Assembly: GCF_900100605.1 (NCBI RefSeq)
Contig: NZ_FNCN01000009.1
Location: forward strand, 124,001-188,000
From: Sinosporangium album
Lineage (GTDB): Bacteria; Actinomycetota; Actinomycetes; Streptosporangiales; Streptosporangiaceae
Direction of reading: 5' to 3'
Length of the DNA: 64,000 nucleotides
Part shown: piece by piece, positions 52,376-61,009 of the stretch
How positions within the stretch are numbered: the first letter of the stretch is position 1
Layout: every line of letters begins with the position of its first letter
The notes under the pieces: model-generated
Told to the model about the DNA's origin: nothing
The model's input: only the letters and a program-made list of their open reading frames with translations
The model's database searches: none
Program-made: the position numbers and the translations under genes

Positions 52376-53287
52376 CGCGGCACGGATGACGACTGCTGCG
52401 AAAAGCATCGCGATCAGTGCCATGAGCGCCTGCATCAGGTTGCCGGCGAAGAGCAGCAGGGCGAACAGGATGAGCGCGGTTCTGCGGCCGGTCCCCGAGC
52501 GCGGCGCCGCTCCCGCCGCGGCGAGGAGGAAGGCCAGGGTGAGGATGATGTGCATGGCGAGGTCGTCCACGACCGGCCAGTCCAGGTTGCTGAGGACGAG
52601 CGTCGCGACGCCGGCGGCCATCCAGGACGCGACCACGGCGGGGCGCAGGCGAGCGGACGCGGGCGATGGAGCGAGCGTCACGAGGATGGCGATCCATGTG
52701 GGGGGCGAGGTGAGAACGAAGACGAGGAGCTCGACGGCTCCGGCGTCGATGTAGAAGGGGGCCACGCGAGGTGCGCGGGGGACGGGCCCGACGTCGCTCT
52801 CCGGGCTGGCGACCAGCCAGACGTAGAGAACCGCCCACGTCCAGGCGAATCCGGCCGCGGCCTTCCGGCCCATCCCCGACAGGGCAAGCGCCGCGATCAG
52901 CGCGTAGGGGATCGCGAAAACGAGGGACCGCCCTAAATTCCACCACAACGCGGACAATCCCATGGGATCCCAGCGCCAGGTCATCGCGTACACGACGCCG
53001 GACGCGACTCGGGCCGTCTCGATCGTGATGAGCATGAGCGGCCCGAGGATCGCGGCGACGTTGACGGCCTGACGCCAATGGGGGGCCGAAGGGGCTCCCA
53101 CCGCGTGGTTCCACCTCACCCGCAGCCCGCCGCGCACCAGGTCGACAACGTCTGCCATGCCGGGACGGCGCTGAGAAGGGACCGCGTCGGCCATCAGGAC
53201 CGCGAGCATCTCCTCCTCGTGGACGGCGCGGTGGTGCCGCGGATACCAGCGCAGCAGCCTGCGGTAGTGGCCCTCCAGGGACGTCAC
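52364..53287 (-). CDS. Membrane protein paired with PadR
   Basis: A 307-residue protein. A cytoplasmic N-terminus (LEGHYRRLLRWYPRHHRAVH, EEEMLAVLM) resembles the conserved beginning of proteins encoded next to PadR regulators, followed by about seven to eight membrane segments. Its ATG overlaps the PadR stop (ATGA). Proteins of this set are thought to be controlled by their PadR, and some may act as anti-sigma-like or transport-related factors; function is unknown. The stop lies inside the 54-nt right repeat. Confidence 0.75.
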   Translation of the reverse strand: MTSLEGHYRRLLRWYPRHHRAVHEEEMLAVLMADAVPSQRRPGMADVVDLVRGGLRVRWNHAVGAPSAPHWRQAVNVAAILGPLMLITIETARVASGVVYAMTWRWDPMGLSALWWNLGRSLVFAIPYALIAALALSGMGRKAAAGFAWTWAVLYVWLVASPESDVGPVPRAPRVAPFYIDAGAVELLVFVLTSPPTWIAILVTLAPSPASARLRPAVVASWMAAGVATLVLSNLDWPVVDDLAMHIILTLAFLLAAAGAAPRSGTGRRTALILFALLLFAGNLMQALMALIAMLFAAVVIRAAGRA

Positions 53288-53631
53288 GGTGTCCCCTGGA
53301 TGAGCGCGCTCCGGGGTGCCCGCAGCCGGGTGAAGGCGACGTCGGTGTTGCGGCGCAGCCGTTCGGCCTCGGCCGTGAGGCGGGCGGCACCTGCGGCGGT
53401 GAGGCGGTAGTAGCGCCGCGCCCGCCCGTCGACGATCTCCTCCCGGTCGGTCTCGATGAGACCTTCACCGTGGAGGCGGTCCAGCGCGGCGTACAGGGTG
53501 CCGGCGCGGAGCCTCACCTGCCCCTCGGAGATCTCCGTGACGTCGGTGATGATGCCGTAGCCGTGCCGGGGGCCGTCGGCGAGGGCCGTGAGGATGAGGA
53601 ACGTCGGTTCCTGCATCGAACGGATAGTCAT
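53284..53631 (-). CDS. PadR-family transcriptional regulator
   Basis: A 115-residue PadR-type winged-helix repressor: FLILTALADGPRHGYGIITD, LRAGTLYAALDRLHGEGLIE and RRYYRLTAAGAARLTAEAER. The ATG at 53631 is preceded by TATATAAAG at short spacing. A 5-bp inverted repeat (GATCT/AGATC) straddles this promoter, so autoregulation is likely. It is divergent from the siderophore decarboxylase gene. Confidence 0.92.
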   Translation of the reverse strand: MTIRSMQEPTFLILTALADGPRHGYGIITDVTEISEGQVRLRAGTLYAALDRLHGEGLIETDREEIVDGRARRYYRLTAAGAARLTAEAERLRRNTDVAFTRLRAPRSALIQGTP

Positions 53632-53633
53632 GT

Positions 53634-53651
53634 GATCTTTATATACAGATC
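53634..53651. promoter_or_regulatory. Candidate PadR operator/promoter
   Basis: GATCT (53634-53638) and AGATC (53647-53651) flank an AT core that contains a TATAAA-like -10 of padR. The site lies 3 nt upstream of the padR ATG. Confidence 0.55.
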
Positions 53652-53739
53652 GACTTCGCCGTGTCCGGGGTTTCCCGAGACGGCTAGGATTCCGGCGGAC
53701 CCAAGATCGGGGCCTGGAGACGCGACCCTGGGAGGCTCG

Positions 53740-54882
53740 TTGGACGCCATGACCGCACGTGCCCACGAGCTTGCGCGAGGCGGGCGGCTGCCGGCGTTCG
53801 TCTACGATCTCGACGGGCTGGCCGCCCACGCCGCCGCCGTACGGCTGGCGCTCGGAGAGGTGGAGCTCTACTACGCGGTGAAGGCCAACCCCGACCCGGA
53901 GCTGCTGGCGGTGCTGGCGCGGCAGGTGGACGGGTTCGAGGTGTCGTCGGGCGGCGAGCTGGCCCACGTGGCCCGCGTGCTGCCCGGTGCGCGGGTGGCG
54001 TTCGGCGGGCCGGGGAAGACCGACGTCGAGCTGCGGGCGGCGGCGGGCACGCACCGGGTGCACGTGGAGAGCCCGGGCGAGCTGCGCCGCCTGCTGGCGA
54101 TGGGAGTCGCCGCCGACGTGCTGCTGCGGGTCAACCTGGACGTCCCGATCGCGGGGGCGTCCCTCGCGATGGGGGGCGGGGCCACGCCGTTCGGCATGGA
54201 CCCCGCGGGCGTCGACGAGTGCGTGTCCCTGCTCGCCGGGCAGGAGGGGGTACGGCTGCGCGGCGTCCACGCCCACCTCGCCAGCGGGCTCGACGCGGAC
54301 GACCTGCTGGGGCTGGCGGAAGCCGTACTGGCTTATGCGCGGGGGCTCGGTGTCACTGAGATCAACCTGGGCGGCGGCATGGCGGTCTCCTACGCCGACC
54401 CGGCCGACCTGTTCGACTGGGTCGCGTACGGCGAGGGCCTCGCCAAGCTCCGCCGGCGCGGCGAGACGCTGCGCGTGGAGCCGGGCCGCGCGCTGACGGT
54501 GTACTGCGGGCGCTACGCCACCCGCGTGATCGATGTGAAACGCGTCTATGGCGAGCTGTTCGCCGTGGTCGCGGGCGGCACCCACCACATCCGCACGCCC
54601 GCCACCAAGGGCCATGACCAGCCGGTGGTGCCCAGTGCCTCCGGGGAGCCGGTCACGATCGTCGGCCAGCTCTGCACGCCGAAGGACCAGTTGGCGGCCC
54701 GCGTGCCGATCGCCCTCGCCCCCGGGGACGTGGTGGAGTTCGCGATGGCGGGCGCTTACGCGTGGAACATCTCCCACCACGATTTCCTCATGCACCCGCA
54801 CCCGGCCTTCTCCTACGTGGGCTCCTCCACGGGCGGCTCCTGCAGGTCGGAGCCCGCCAGCGGGTTGGCCACCGGCACATAG
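53740..54882 (+). CDS. PLP-dependent type III decarboxylase (siderophore locus)
   Basis: A 380-residue fold-type III decarboxylase of the DapDC/OrnDC group. The PLP Lys is in ELYYAVKANPD, followed by VSSGGELAHV, the phosphate-binding LGGGMAVSYAD and RVEPGRALTVYCG; the second substrate Cys region is LCTPKDQLA. The vibrioferrin pathway uses a similar enzyme (PvsE) to make an ethanolamine unit; that match is by context. TTG 53740 with GGGAGG 4-5 nt upstream is preferred to ATG 53749. The last 70 nt overlap the convergent NIS synthetase gene, giving an unusual C-terminal tail. Confidence 0.85.
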   Translation: MDAMTARAHELARGGRLPAFVYDLDGLAAHAAAVRLALGEVELYYAVKANPDPELLAVLARQVDGFEVSSGGELAHVARVLPGARVAFGGPGKTDVELRAAAGTHRVHVESPGELRRLLAMGVAADVLLRVNLDVPIAGASLAMGGGATPFGMDPAGVDECVSLLAGQEGVRLRGVHAHLASGLDADDLLGLAEAVLAYARGLGVTEINLGGGMAVSYADPADLFDWVAYGEGLAKLRRRGETLRVEPGRALTVYCGRYATRVIDVKRVYGELFAVVAGGTHHIRTPATKGHDQPVVPSASGEPVTIVGQLCTPKDQLAARVPIALAPGDVVEFAMAGAYAWNISHHDFLMHPHPAFSYVGSSTGGSCRSEPASGLATGT

Positions 54883-56504
54883 CCCGCGGCCCGGTCGGCG
54901 GCGCGGGCCCACCGCACCGACAGGTTGGCCTTGGCGGGCAGCGGTGCCCCCGCGAGCAGCGCCGGCAGCGGCGCGGGACGCCCCCGCCGCTCCGCGTACG
55001 CCGACAGCACCGACCTGGCCGCGGCCCACAGGTCGCTCAGCAGCCTCCGGGGGTCGTCCTCCCGGGCCGATTCGGCGACCGTGGCTGCGATCTCGGTCAG
55101 GTGGTTGACCATCAGGCAGTAGGCGACGCGGTTCCAGCCGGGCTCGGCCGCGTAGGTGAGGCCGGCCGCCACCCGCTCGGGCAGCCCTGACACGTCGTGC
55201 CTGCCCGCCACCAGCTTGGTGCCCTCCATGTCGCGGAAGATCACCTGGACCGGCATGCCGGTGCCGTCCACACCCACCAGCACGTTCTGCAGGTGCGGTT
55301 CGAGCACCACCCCGTGCCGCAGGTAGGCGTCGAGCACGGGCGGAGCGACCAGCCTCACGTAGGCCGTCCACCACCCGACGGGGTCGGCCGCACGCCGCTC
55401 CTCGCAGAACTCCGGCACCTCACGCGTGGCGAGCGCGCCCGCGAGCAGCGGCGTGACCCCCGGCCCGCACACCGCCCACGGCCCCTCCCGCACGATCACG
55501 CCGAGCCCCTCAAGCAGCGGCAGCCCCAGCGACGCCGACCGGTAGCCCGGCTCCCGCAGTCGCGACGTGCCTGGGAAGTCCTCGGCGAGGGCGTCGAACA
55601 CCGGACCGAGCCGCGTGTCGAGCTCGACCGCTCCCTCCAGCTCGTACCACGCGTTCTTCCGCACGCAGTTCGTGATCCGCACATCGACGGAGAACTTCAG
55701 GCAGACGCCTGTGACCGGCTCGTACACGGTGCGGACCGACGATGTCGGCACCACATGGCCGCTGCTCGGCCCGAGGTCCACCAGCAGTCCGTCGGCGATG
55801 GGCCCGGCCAGGCGCGGCCGGAGCAGCTCGACCTGCCAGGGGTGGGCGGGCAGCAGCGCGTAGCCGGGCGGTGCCGTACCGAGCGCGTCGAACGCCTTGC
55901 CGTCGCCGCCTTCGGCGACCACGTCGTCGCGTACGGCGAGCATCCGCAGCGGGAAGCTCGCATGCGCCTCCGGCGCGTAGGCCAGCCAGTCGGACCCGCC
56001 TCTGGCCTTGGGGGAAGGGTGGAACGGGTGGCCGAACACCAGCGCCTGCTCGGAGGCCAGCCACGGGTCGGCCGGGGCCGACGCCTCGGCGCGCGCCGCG
56101 ACCAGCCGCTCGATCGCCTCCCTGCTCGCCGCGACCTGGCCCGCGAACTCGTCGTTGCGTTCGCCGGCTCCGTGCGATCCGGCCTCGTGCGATCCGGCTC
56201 CGTGCGCCCCGGCCTCGCCGCTGTGTTCGCCGAGCTCGGCCTCCACCAGGGCGACCAGCTCGTCCGAGGTCAGCTCGTGCCACGCGCCGTCCTCCAGCCG
56301 CTCGGCGGGCCCGCCGAAACGCAGGGCCGCGCCCCCGCCCGCCCGCACCCGCAGCAGCGTCCCCGCGACCCGCACCATGAGGTACGGCTCCGCCGGCCAC
56401 ACCTCGCCGTGGGGTGCCGCCACCTCACGCACACAGCAGCGCAGCAACGCGGACAGGGTCGCGCGCTCGGCGACCGCGCCAGTGGATTCGAGCACGTCGA
56501 ACAT
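54813..56504 (-). CDS. IucA/IucC-family NIS siderophore synthetase, second in operon
   Basis: A 563-residue NRPS-independent siderophore synthetase. Hallmarks: GHPFHPSPKARGG, HPWQVELLRPRL, VVPTSSVRTVYEP, KFSVDVRITNCVRKNAWYEL, LEPHLQNVLVGV and VIFRDMEGTKLV. It adenylates a carboxylate such as citrate and joins it to an amine or alcohol. An Ala/Gly/His/Ser insertion of short repeats lies near residues 105-130. ATG 56504 follows GAGGGA at 10 nt; ATG 56546 is an alternative. It is third in the minus-strand operon behind the iron box. Confidence 0.92.
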   Translation of the reverse strand: MFDVLESTGAVAERATLSALLRCCVREVAAPHGEVWPAEPYLMVRVAGTLLRVRAGGGAALRFGGPAERLEDGAWHELTSDELVALVEAELGEHSGEAGAHGAGSHEAGSHGAGERNDEFAGQVAASREAIERLVAARAEASAPADPWLASEQALVFGHPFHPSPKARGGSDWLAYAPEAHASFPLRMLAVRDDVVAEGGDGKAFDALGTAPPGYALLPAHPWQVELLRPRLAGPIADGLLVDLGPSSGHVVPTSSVRTVYEPVTGVCLKFSVDVRITNCVRKNAWYELEGAVELDTRLGPVFDALAEDFPGTSRLREPGYRSASLGLPLLEGLGVIVREGPWAVCGPGVTPLLAGALATREVPEFCEERRAADPVGWWTAYVRLVAPPVLDAYLRHGVVLEPHLQNVLVGVDGTGMPVQVIFRDMEGTKLVAGRHDVSGLPERVAAGLTYAAEPGWNRVAYCLMVNHLTEIAATVAESAREDDPRRLLSDLWAAARSVLSAYAERRGRPAPLPALLAGAPLPAKANLSVRWARAADRAAGYVPVANPLAGSDLQEPPVEEPT

Positions 56505-56601
56505 ATGAACGTTGTCCCTCGTATGGGTGGTTGTGCGGTCAGCCATGCCTATCGGCCGGGGTGGGTGTCGGCCGTGAGAAGTCCTGTCAGGAGAAGCCGT
56601 G

Positions 56602-58356
56602 CTACGAGACGCGCCCGGACACGCCGTGCCCCTGCCCGTGCCCCTGCCCGTGCCCCGGCCCGTGCCCTGGCCCGCGCGCGGGCGTGTGCCGCCCTTCGGG
56701 GGCGGGCTCCTGCCGTTCGCGGCGCTCGTGCAGGGGAACCAGCGCGAAAGGACCACAGCGGTCCATATGCGCGCCGCCGCGCGGCCGGCGGAGATAGTTG
56801 GGGCCGCTGGTCCCGTAGAACTTGTTGACGTCGCGGGCGCCGCTGCGCGCCTTGTCCACCAGCGTGCCCGCCGTGACCATCGACTTGCCGATCAGCCGGG
56901 CCGCGTCCAGCGTGCGCGCCCGCAGCAGACGGGCCATCGGGTCGTCGCCGTGCTCGTCGAGCGCCTCGGTCAGCGTGCCGCGCACCAGCGCCGAGGCCCG
57001 CGCGTGCGGCAGCGCGTGAAACGCGATCGCCGCGGCGGCCAGGTGCAGTGTGATCGTCACGAAGACGTCTGCCAGCGCGTGCGGGTCGTCGGTCAGCATG
57101 CGTTCGTCGGTGAACGACGGCACCGTGATGCCGGCCATGCGCAGCCGGGCGGGGGAGGCCAGCAGGCCGTCGTTGTCCTTGACCAGCAGGCGAGGCGGGC
57201 CGTCGCCGTACACCAGCGAGAGATTCTGCTGGTGTGCTTCCAGCGCCACGCCGTATTTCACGAACAGCGTCACATTCCAGCGCATGAGCAGCCGCAGATA
57301 GCCCTCCACCAGGGCCGCCTCGTCGCCGCATGCGCGGGAGGCGGCGACCTCCGCCAGCACCGTGCCGCCCCGGGGCGAGGGCGCGAGCAGCGACGCCACC
57401 GGCACGATCTCCCCCTCGGGGAGGCGGCGCAGCAGCCAGCCGAGGTATTCGTGGCCCGCGTGGGCGTACGTCTGCTCGTCTCCCAGCGACACGGCGAGCC
57501 CGGGTTCGGCCGCCAGCACCTCGCGCAGCATCCGCTCCGCCGCCGCGCCGTCGGCCAGCGTGCCGGGTTTGATGGAACGGCGGTTGCGCAGCCCGAGCGT
57601 GCTCGTGGTGAGCGGCAGCTTCAGATGGGTGCGTGGCGACAGCTCCACCGTGCGCATCGACAGCGTCGGGCGCACCAGGGCACGCGCCTCCGGCGCCACC
57701 ACGACGCCCGGTATCTCGGCGAGCGCCGGCACCGTCAGCGGATGCACGGGGAACAGCGCGTGCGTGCCCGAGATATACGGCGGCAGCCCCACGTCGGCGG
57801 CCTCGACCCCGAGGGTGTCCGCGCCGCCGGCCTGCCGCACCCGTTCGCGGGGGACCGCCGCCCAGCGCAGCGCGAACCTCGGCGCGAACTCGGGGGCGTA
57901 GGCGACCAGTTCGCCCGCGCCGAGGCCGGTACGGGCGCGGGCCGTCGGATAGACGGGGTGGTCCACGAAGGCCGCCACCGTCTCGCGCGCGATGAGCGAC
58001 TCCCGCGGGTCGTCCCGCAGGGCGGCCAGCACGCCGGGGCTGTGCTCGTCGTGGAGCCGCAGGCTCGCCAGCGCTTCGCGGCACTCCTCGGCGAAGGCCA
58101 GCACCCCCGCCTCGTCGGCCGGATCGGCCACGGCCCACAGCGTCGCGAGCACCTCGTTGAGCGTCAGCGACTCGTCGGCGCCCACCACGAAGTCCTGGTA
58201 GAGCGAGCCTGGCGACAGCCGTACGATCCTTCCCGAGGCCAGCACCAGCTCCACGCCGACCTTGTCGCGGGTGACGCGCCTGCCGAGCCCGCCGTAGTCC
58301 TCGCGCAGCAGGGCGTTCAGCACTCTGGCGGCCAGATAGGTCTCGCGCGCGCTCAT
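56602..58356 (-). CDS. IucA/IucC-family NIS siderophore synthetase, first in operon
   Basis: A 584-residue NIS synthetase: HPVYPTARARTGLGAGELVA, ALFPVHPLTVPALAEIPG, RPTLSMRTVELSPRTHLKLP, LRNRRSIKPGTLADG, ALEAHQQNLSLVYGDG and LLVKDNDGLL. It begins at the ATGA overlap with the ATP-grasp gene. The end of the protein is odd: after the fold it continues into a Pro/Gly/His repeat (PGHGPGHGQGHGQGHG), coded by short DNA repeats at 56626-56680. It and the other NIS enzyme probably act on the two ends of a citrate-type backbone. Confidence 0.92.
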   Translation of the reverse strand: MSARETYLAARVLNALLREDYGGLGRRVTRDKVGVELVLASGRIVRLSPGSLYQDFVVGADESLTLNEVLATLWAVADPADEAGVLAFAEECREALASLRLHDEHSPGVLAALRDDPRESLIARETVAAFVDHPVYPTARARTGLGAGELVAYAPEFAPRFALRWAAVPRERVRQAGGADTLGVEAADVGLPPYISGTHALFPVHPLTVPALAEIPGVVVAPEARALVRPTLSMRTVELSPRTHLKLPLTTSTLGLRNRRSIKPGTLADGAAAERMLREVLAAEPGLAVSLGDEQTYAHAGHEYLGWLLRRLPEGEIVPVASLLAPSPRGGTVLAEVAASRACGDEAALVEGYLRLLMRWNVTLFVKYGVALEAHQQNLSLVYGDGPPRLLVKDNDGLLASPARLRMAGITVPSFTDERMLTDDPHALADVFVTITLHLAAAAIAFHALPHARASALVRGTLTEALDEHGDDPMARLLRARTLDAARLIGKSMVTAGTLVDKARSGARDVNKFYGTSGPNYLRRPRGGAHMDRCGPFALVPLHERRERQEPAPEGRHTPARGPGHGPGHGQGHGQGHGVSGRVS

Positions 58357-59591
58357 GAGATGGTCCACCCCCGTGTGGTCTGGAACGCCGTGACGGCCGC
58401 GTCGACCTCGGCGCGGCCCGGCCCGATCACGCGGAGCAGGCCGAGGTAGTCGCGGTTGGTGCCGGTGTGCTCGATCCTGTCGCCTTCGGCCCGCAGCGGC
58501 CGGTGCCACAGCCGCACCGGCCCGGCCGTCTCGGAGTCGACCGGGGGCGCCGCGCGGGTCACCAGTCCGGCGCGGTCGGCGACCAGGCCGAGTGCCGCGC
58601 CGTGGACCGCGCGGTTGGCGGTGCCTCCGGCCGTAGCGCCGGCCGTGGCGTTGGCTGTGGTGTTGGCTGCGCCGTTCAGTGGGGGGCTCGGTGGCGCGGT
58701 CGGCAGCCCCTCGCCGAGGTGCACCCGCAGGATCCACTCGTGCAGCGGCACCCCGAGCAGGTCGGCGAGGAGGAAGTCGCAGTCGTCGCCGATCAGCCGG
58801 TAGTTGATCTCGATGATGCGGGGGCCGCTCTCGGTGACGACGTATTCCGTGTGGCACGCCCCGAACCCCACCCCGAGAGCGCGCAGGGCGCCCAGCACAT
58901 GCTCGTGCGGCCCGTCGGGGTGCCAGTCCAGCCGCTCTTCCACGAAGTACGGCAGAGGCCCGAGCGTCGTCGTGAACCCGCCGAGGACCAGAGGTTCCGC
59001 GCCGCCGTCCGCGCCGAGCGTCTCCAGGGTGTGCAGCGGCCCGGCCAGGTATTCCTCGACCACGAGCGACTCGCCGGGTCTGCGGGCCCGGATGGCCTGG
59101 ACCGCGTCGGCCAGCTCGGCGGAGGTCTCCACGTAGACGACGTCCTCGCTGGCGACCCCTTCGCGGGGTTTGACCACCGCGGGCAGCGGCACGTCGGAAG
59201 GTACGGCGTCGCCGGGGGACAGCCGCGCCGAACGCACGGTCTCGACCCCGGCCCTGGCGAGCTCGCGCCGCATGAGCGCCTTGTTCTTGGCGGTGGCGCA
59301 CGCGCGCCAGTCTTTGCCGGGCAGCCCGAAGTAGGAGGCGGCCAGCGCGGTCTCGGCCTGGATGTGGTCGGAGTTGGTGAACACCGCCTCGGGGGCGTGG
59401 TGGTGGGCGATGACGTCGATCACGGCTCGGGGGTCGCGGACGTCGCAGCCGATGACCTCGGCGCCCATGGCTCTGTAGTCGTCCGGCCGGTCGGTGAGGA
59501 TCGTCACCTCGCGGCCGAGTGCTCGGGCGGCGGGCAGGAACCCGTCGGTGACCGAGCCGGTCGTTTTCATCGTGGTGAGATACAACCGCAA
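58353..59591 (-). CDS. ATP-grasp ligase of the siderophore operon
   Basis: A 412-residue ATP-grasp enzyme: preATP-grasp region MGAEVIGCDVRDPRAVIDVI, ATAKNKALMRRELARAGVET, PAVVKPREGVASEDVVYVE with the ATP-binding Lys, VVEEYLAGPLHTLE, and RIIEINYRLIGDDCDFLLAD with metal-binding Glu/Asn. A Thr/Ala/Asn-rich insertion lies near residue 310. The start is TTG 59591 with AGAGGTG upstream. It probably forms an amide between an amino acid and a carboxylate, like PvsA of vibrioferrin synthesis (by context). It heads the iron-regulated operon. Confidence 0.85.
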   Translation of the reverse strand: MRLYLTTMKTTGSVTDGFLPAARALGREVTILTDRPDDYRAMGAEVIGCDVRDPRAVIDVIAHHHAPEAVFTNSDHIQAETALAASYFGLPGKDWRACATAKNKALMRRELARAGVETVRSARLSPGDAVPSDVPLPAVVKPREGVASEDVVYVETSAELADAVQAIRARRPGESLVVEEYLAGPLHTLETLGADGGAEPLVLGGFTTTLGPLPYFVEERLDWHPDGPHEHVLGALRALGVGFGACHTEYVVTESGPRIIEINYRLIGDDCDFLLADLLGVPLHEWILRVHLGEGLPTAPPSPPLNGAANTTANATAGATAGGTANRAVHGAALGLVADRAGLVTRAAPPVDSETAGPVRLWHRPLRAEGDRIEHTGTNRDYLGLLRVIGPGRAEVDAAVTAFQTTRGWTIS

Positions 59592-59609
59592 CGGGACACC
59601 TCTGCGAGC

Positions 59610-59628
59610 TCAGGTAAGGCTAACCTAA
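59610..59628 (-). promoter_or_regulatory. Iron box (IdeR/DmdR/DtxR operator)
   Basis: On the minus strand the site reads TTAGGTTAGCCTTACCTGA, close to the consensus TTAGGTTAGGCTAACCTAA. A TATGAT -10 (59642-59637) lies just upstream, so the box covers the transcription start of the ATP-grasp/NIS operon. Iron-loaded regulator bound here would block transcription. Confidence 0.92.
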
Positions 59629-59694
59629 CTCATGGAATCATAGTCTGCCCTAGATCATCGTGCCGCTCCCTGGAGGTGCTTTTTCCGGGTTCTT

Positions 59695-59733
59695 GGTCGG
59701 CGTCACCGGTCGGCGTCACCGGTCGGCGTCGGG
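59695..59733. repeat. 13-bp tandem repeats
   Basis: GGTCGGCGTCACC-type units are repeated about three times in the gap between the siderophore promoter and nudC. The rest of the 59629-59967 gap shows no gene; the nudC promoter lies at its right end. Confidence 0.75.
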
Positions 59734-59967
59734 GGTCGGCATTAGTGGGGCGGGACCGCTGGGGGTGTCGGCGGGCGGTTCGTTCGGGTGGGTGCGGGCC
59801 CCGCCGGCAAGGCTGTCGGAGAGGGTGTCGGAGAGGGCGGGGAATGCCCGCAATTACGCGGATATGTCGGCGTATCGCGATAACTGTGCTGATGGCGGCC
59901 TATGTCTGGAGGGCCTGATCGCTATGGCGACCTTCTAGGATGGTCGGGTCTGTGGGAAGGGAAGCGC

Positions 59968-60939
59968 GTGGAAATTCCAGCGGAAGAAGAACTCATCGGA
60001 CCGCTGCTCCTCGCGCGCAGCGCCGTCGACCGGTCGGCGGCGCTCAGAGACGACGACGAGTGGCTCAAGCGGGCGTGGGCCGACGACCGCAGCAGGGTCC
60101 TTGTGATCCACGAAGGCCGCACCCTCGTCCGCAGGACGGGCGACGAGTTCGCGATCGAGCTGCTGGGTCCCGCCGAGGCGCCCCCCGGCCCCCACTACCT
60201 GCTCGGCGTCGGCGACGGCGGCGTCGCCTACTTCGCGGTGTCCGCCCCCTTACCCGGCCAAGGCGAGCCGCAGACGCGGGTCTTCAACCCGGTCTCGCCC
60301 GGCTCCGTCCCCGAGGACCGCGCGGTCGCCCTCGGGCTGCGCCGGGCGGGCGCCCTCCTCGGAGACAGGGACGCCGGCCTGCTGGTCTACGCCGTCGCCC
60401 TGGAGGCGTGGCACGCCACGCACGAGTTCTGCCCGCGCTGCGGCAGCCGTACGAAGATCGCCGGTGGGGGCGCCACCCGCCTGTGCCCGCGCGACGCCAG
60501 CACGCACTTCCCCCGTGTCGACCCCGCGGTGATCATGTTGGTCCACGACGACGAGGATCGCGTGCTCTTGGCGCGGGGGCCGAACTGGCCGCAGGGCCGC
60601 TACTCGATCCTCGCGGGGTTCGTCGAGCCGGGTGAGTCCCTGGAGCGCGCGGTGATCAGGGAGGTCGCCGAGGAGGTCGGCGTCGCGGTGACGTCCCCCC
60701 GCTACCTCGGCAGCCAGCCGTGGCCGTTCCCGCGCAGCCTGATGCTCGGGTTCTTCACCCGCGCCGTCACCACCGAGGTGCGCTGCGACCCCCACGAGAT
60801 CGCCGAGGCCCGCTGGTTCACCCGCGCCGAGCTGGCCGACGCCCTCGCCTCGGGCGAGGTACGGCTCCCGCCCGAGGTCTCGATCGCGCGGCGCTTGATC
60901 GAGACCTGGTTCGGCGAAAAACTCACCGGCGACTGGTGA
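59968..60939 (+). CDS. nudC: NADH pyrophosphatase NudC
   Basis: A 323-residue NUDIX enzyme with the NudC-specific features: zinc-ribbon region FCPRCGSRTK and CPRD, then HFPRVDPAVIML, Nudix box GFVEPGESLERAVIREVAEE plus VGV, and the SQPWPFPRSLMLGF array typical of NAD(H) diphosphatases. The fourth zinc Cys is Asp (CPRD), which I recall in other actinobacterial members. It cleaves NAD(H) and can remove NAD caps from RNA. The GTG follows GGGAAGGGAA. The stop begins a 12-bp repeat array. Confidence 0.92.
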   Translation: MEIPAEEELIGPLLLARSAVDRSAALRDDDEWLKRAWADDRSRVLVIHEGRTLVRRTGDEFAIELLGPAEAPPGPHYLLGVGDGGVAYFAVSAPLPGQGEPQTRVFNPVSPGSVPEDRAVALGLRRAGALLGDRDAGLLVYAVALEAWHATHEFCPRCGSRTKIAGGGATRLCPRDASTHFPRVDPAVIMLVHDDEDRVLLARGPNWPQGRYSILAGFVEPGESLERAVIREVAEEVGVAVTSPRYLGSQPWPFPRSLMLGFFTRAVTTEVRCDPHEIAEARWFTRAELADALASGEVRLPPEVSIARRLIETWFGEKLTGDW

Positions 60940-60996
60940 GCGGTCCGATGAGTGGTCCGATGAGTGGTCCGATGAGTGGTCCGGTGAGCGGCGCAG
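60937..60996. repeat. 12-bp tandem repeats after nudC
   Basis: TGAGTGGTCCGA units are repeated four to five times from the nudC TGA onward; the first and last copies differ by one to three bases. They fill the gap before the convergent L,D-transpeptidase stop. Confidence 0.85.
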
Positions 60997-61009
60997 GTCG
61001 CGTACGGCT

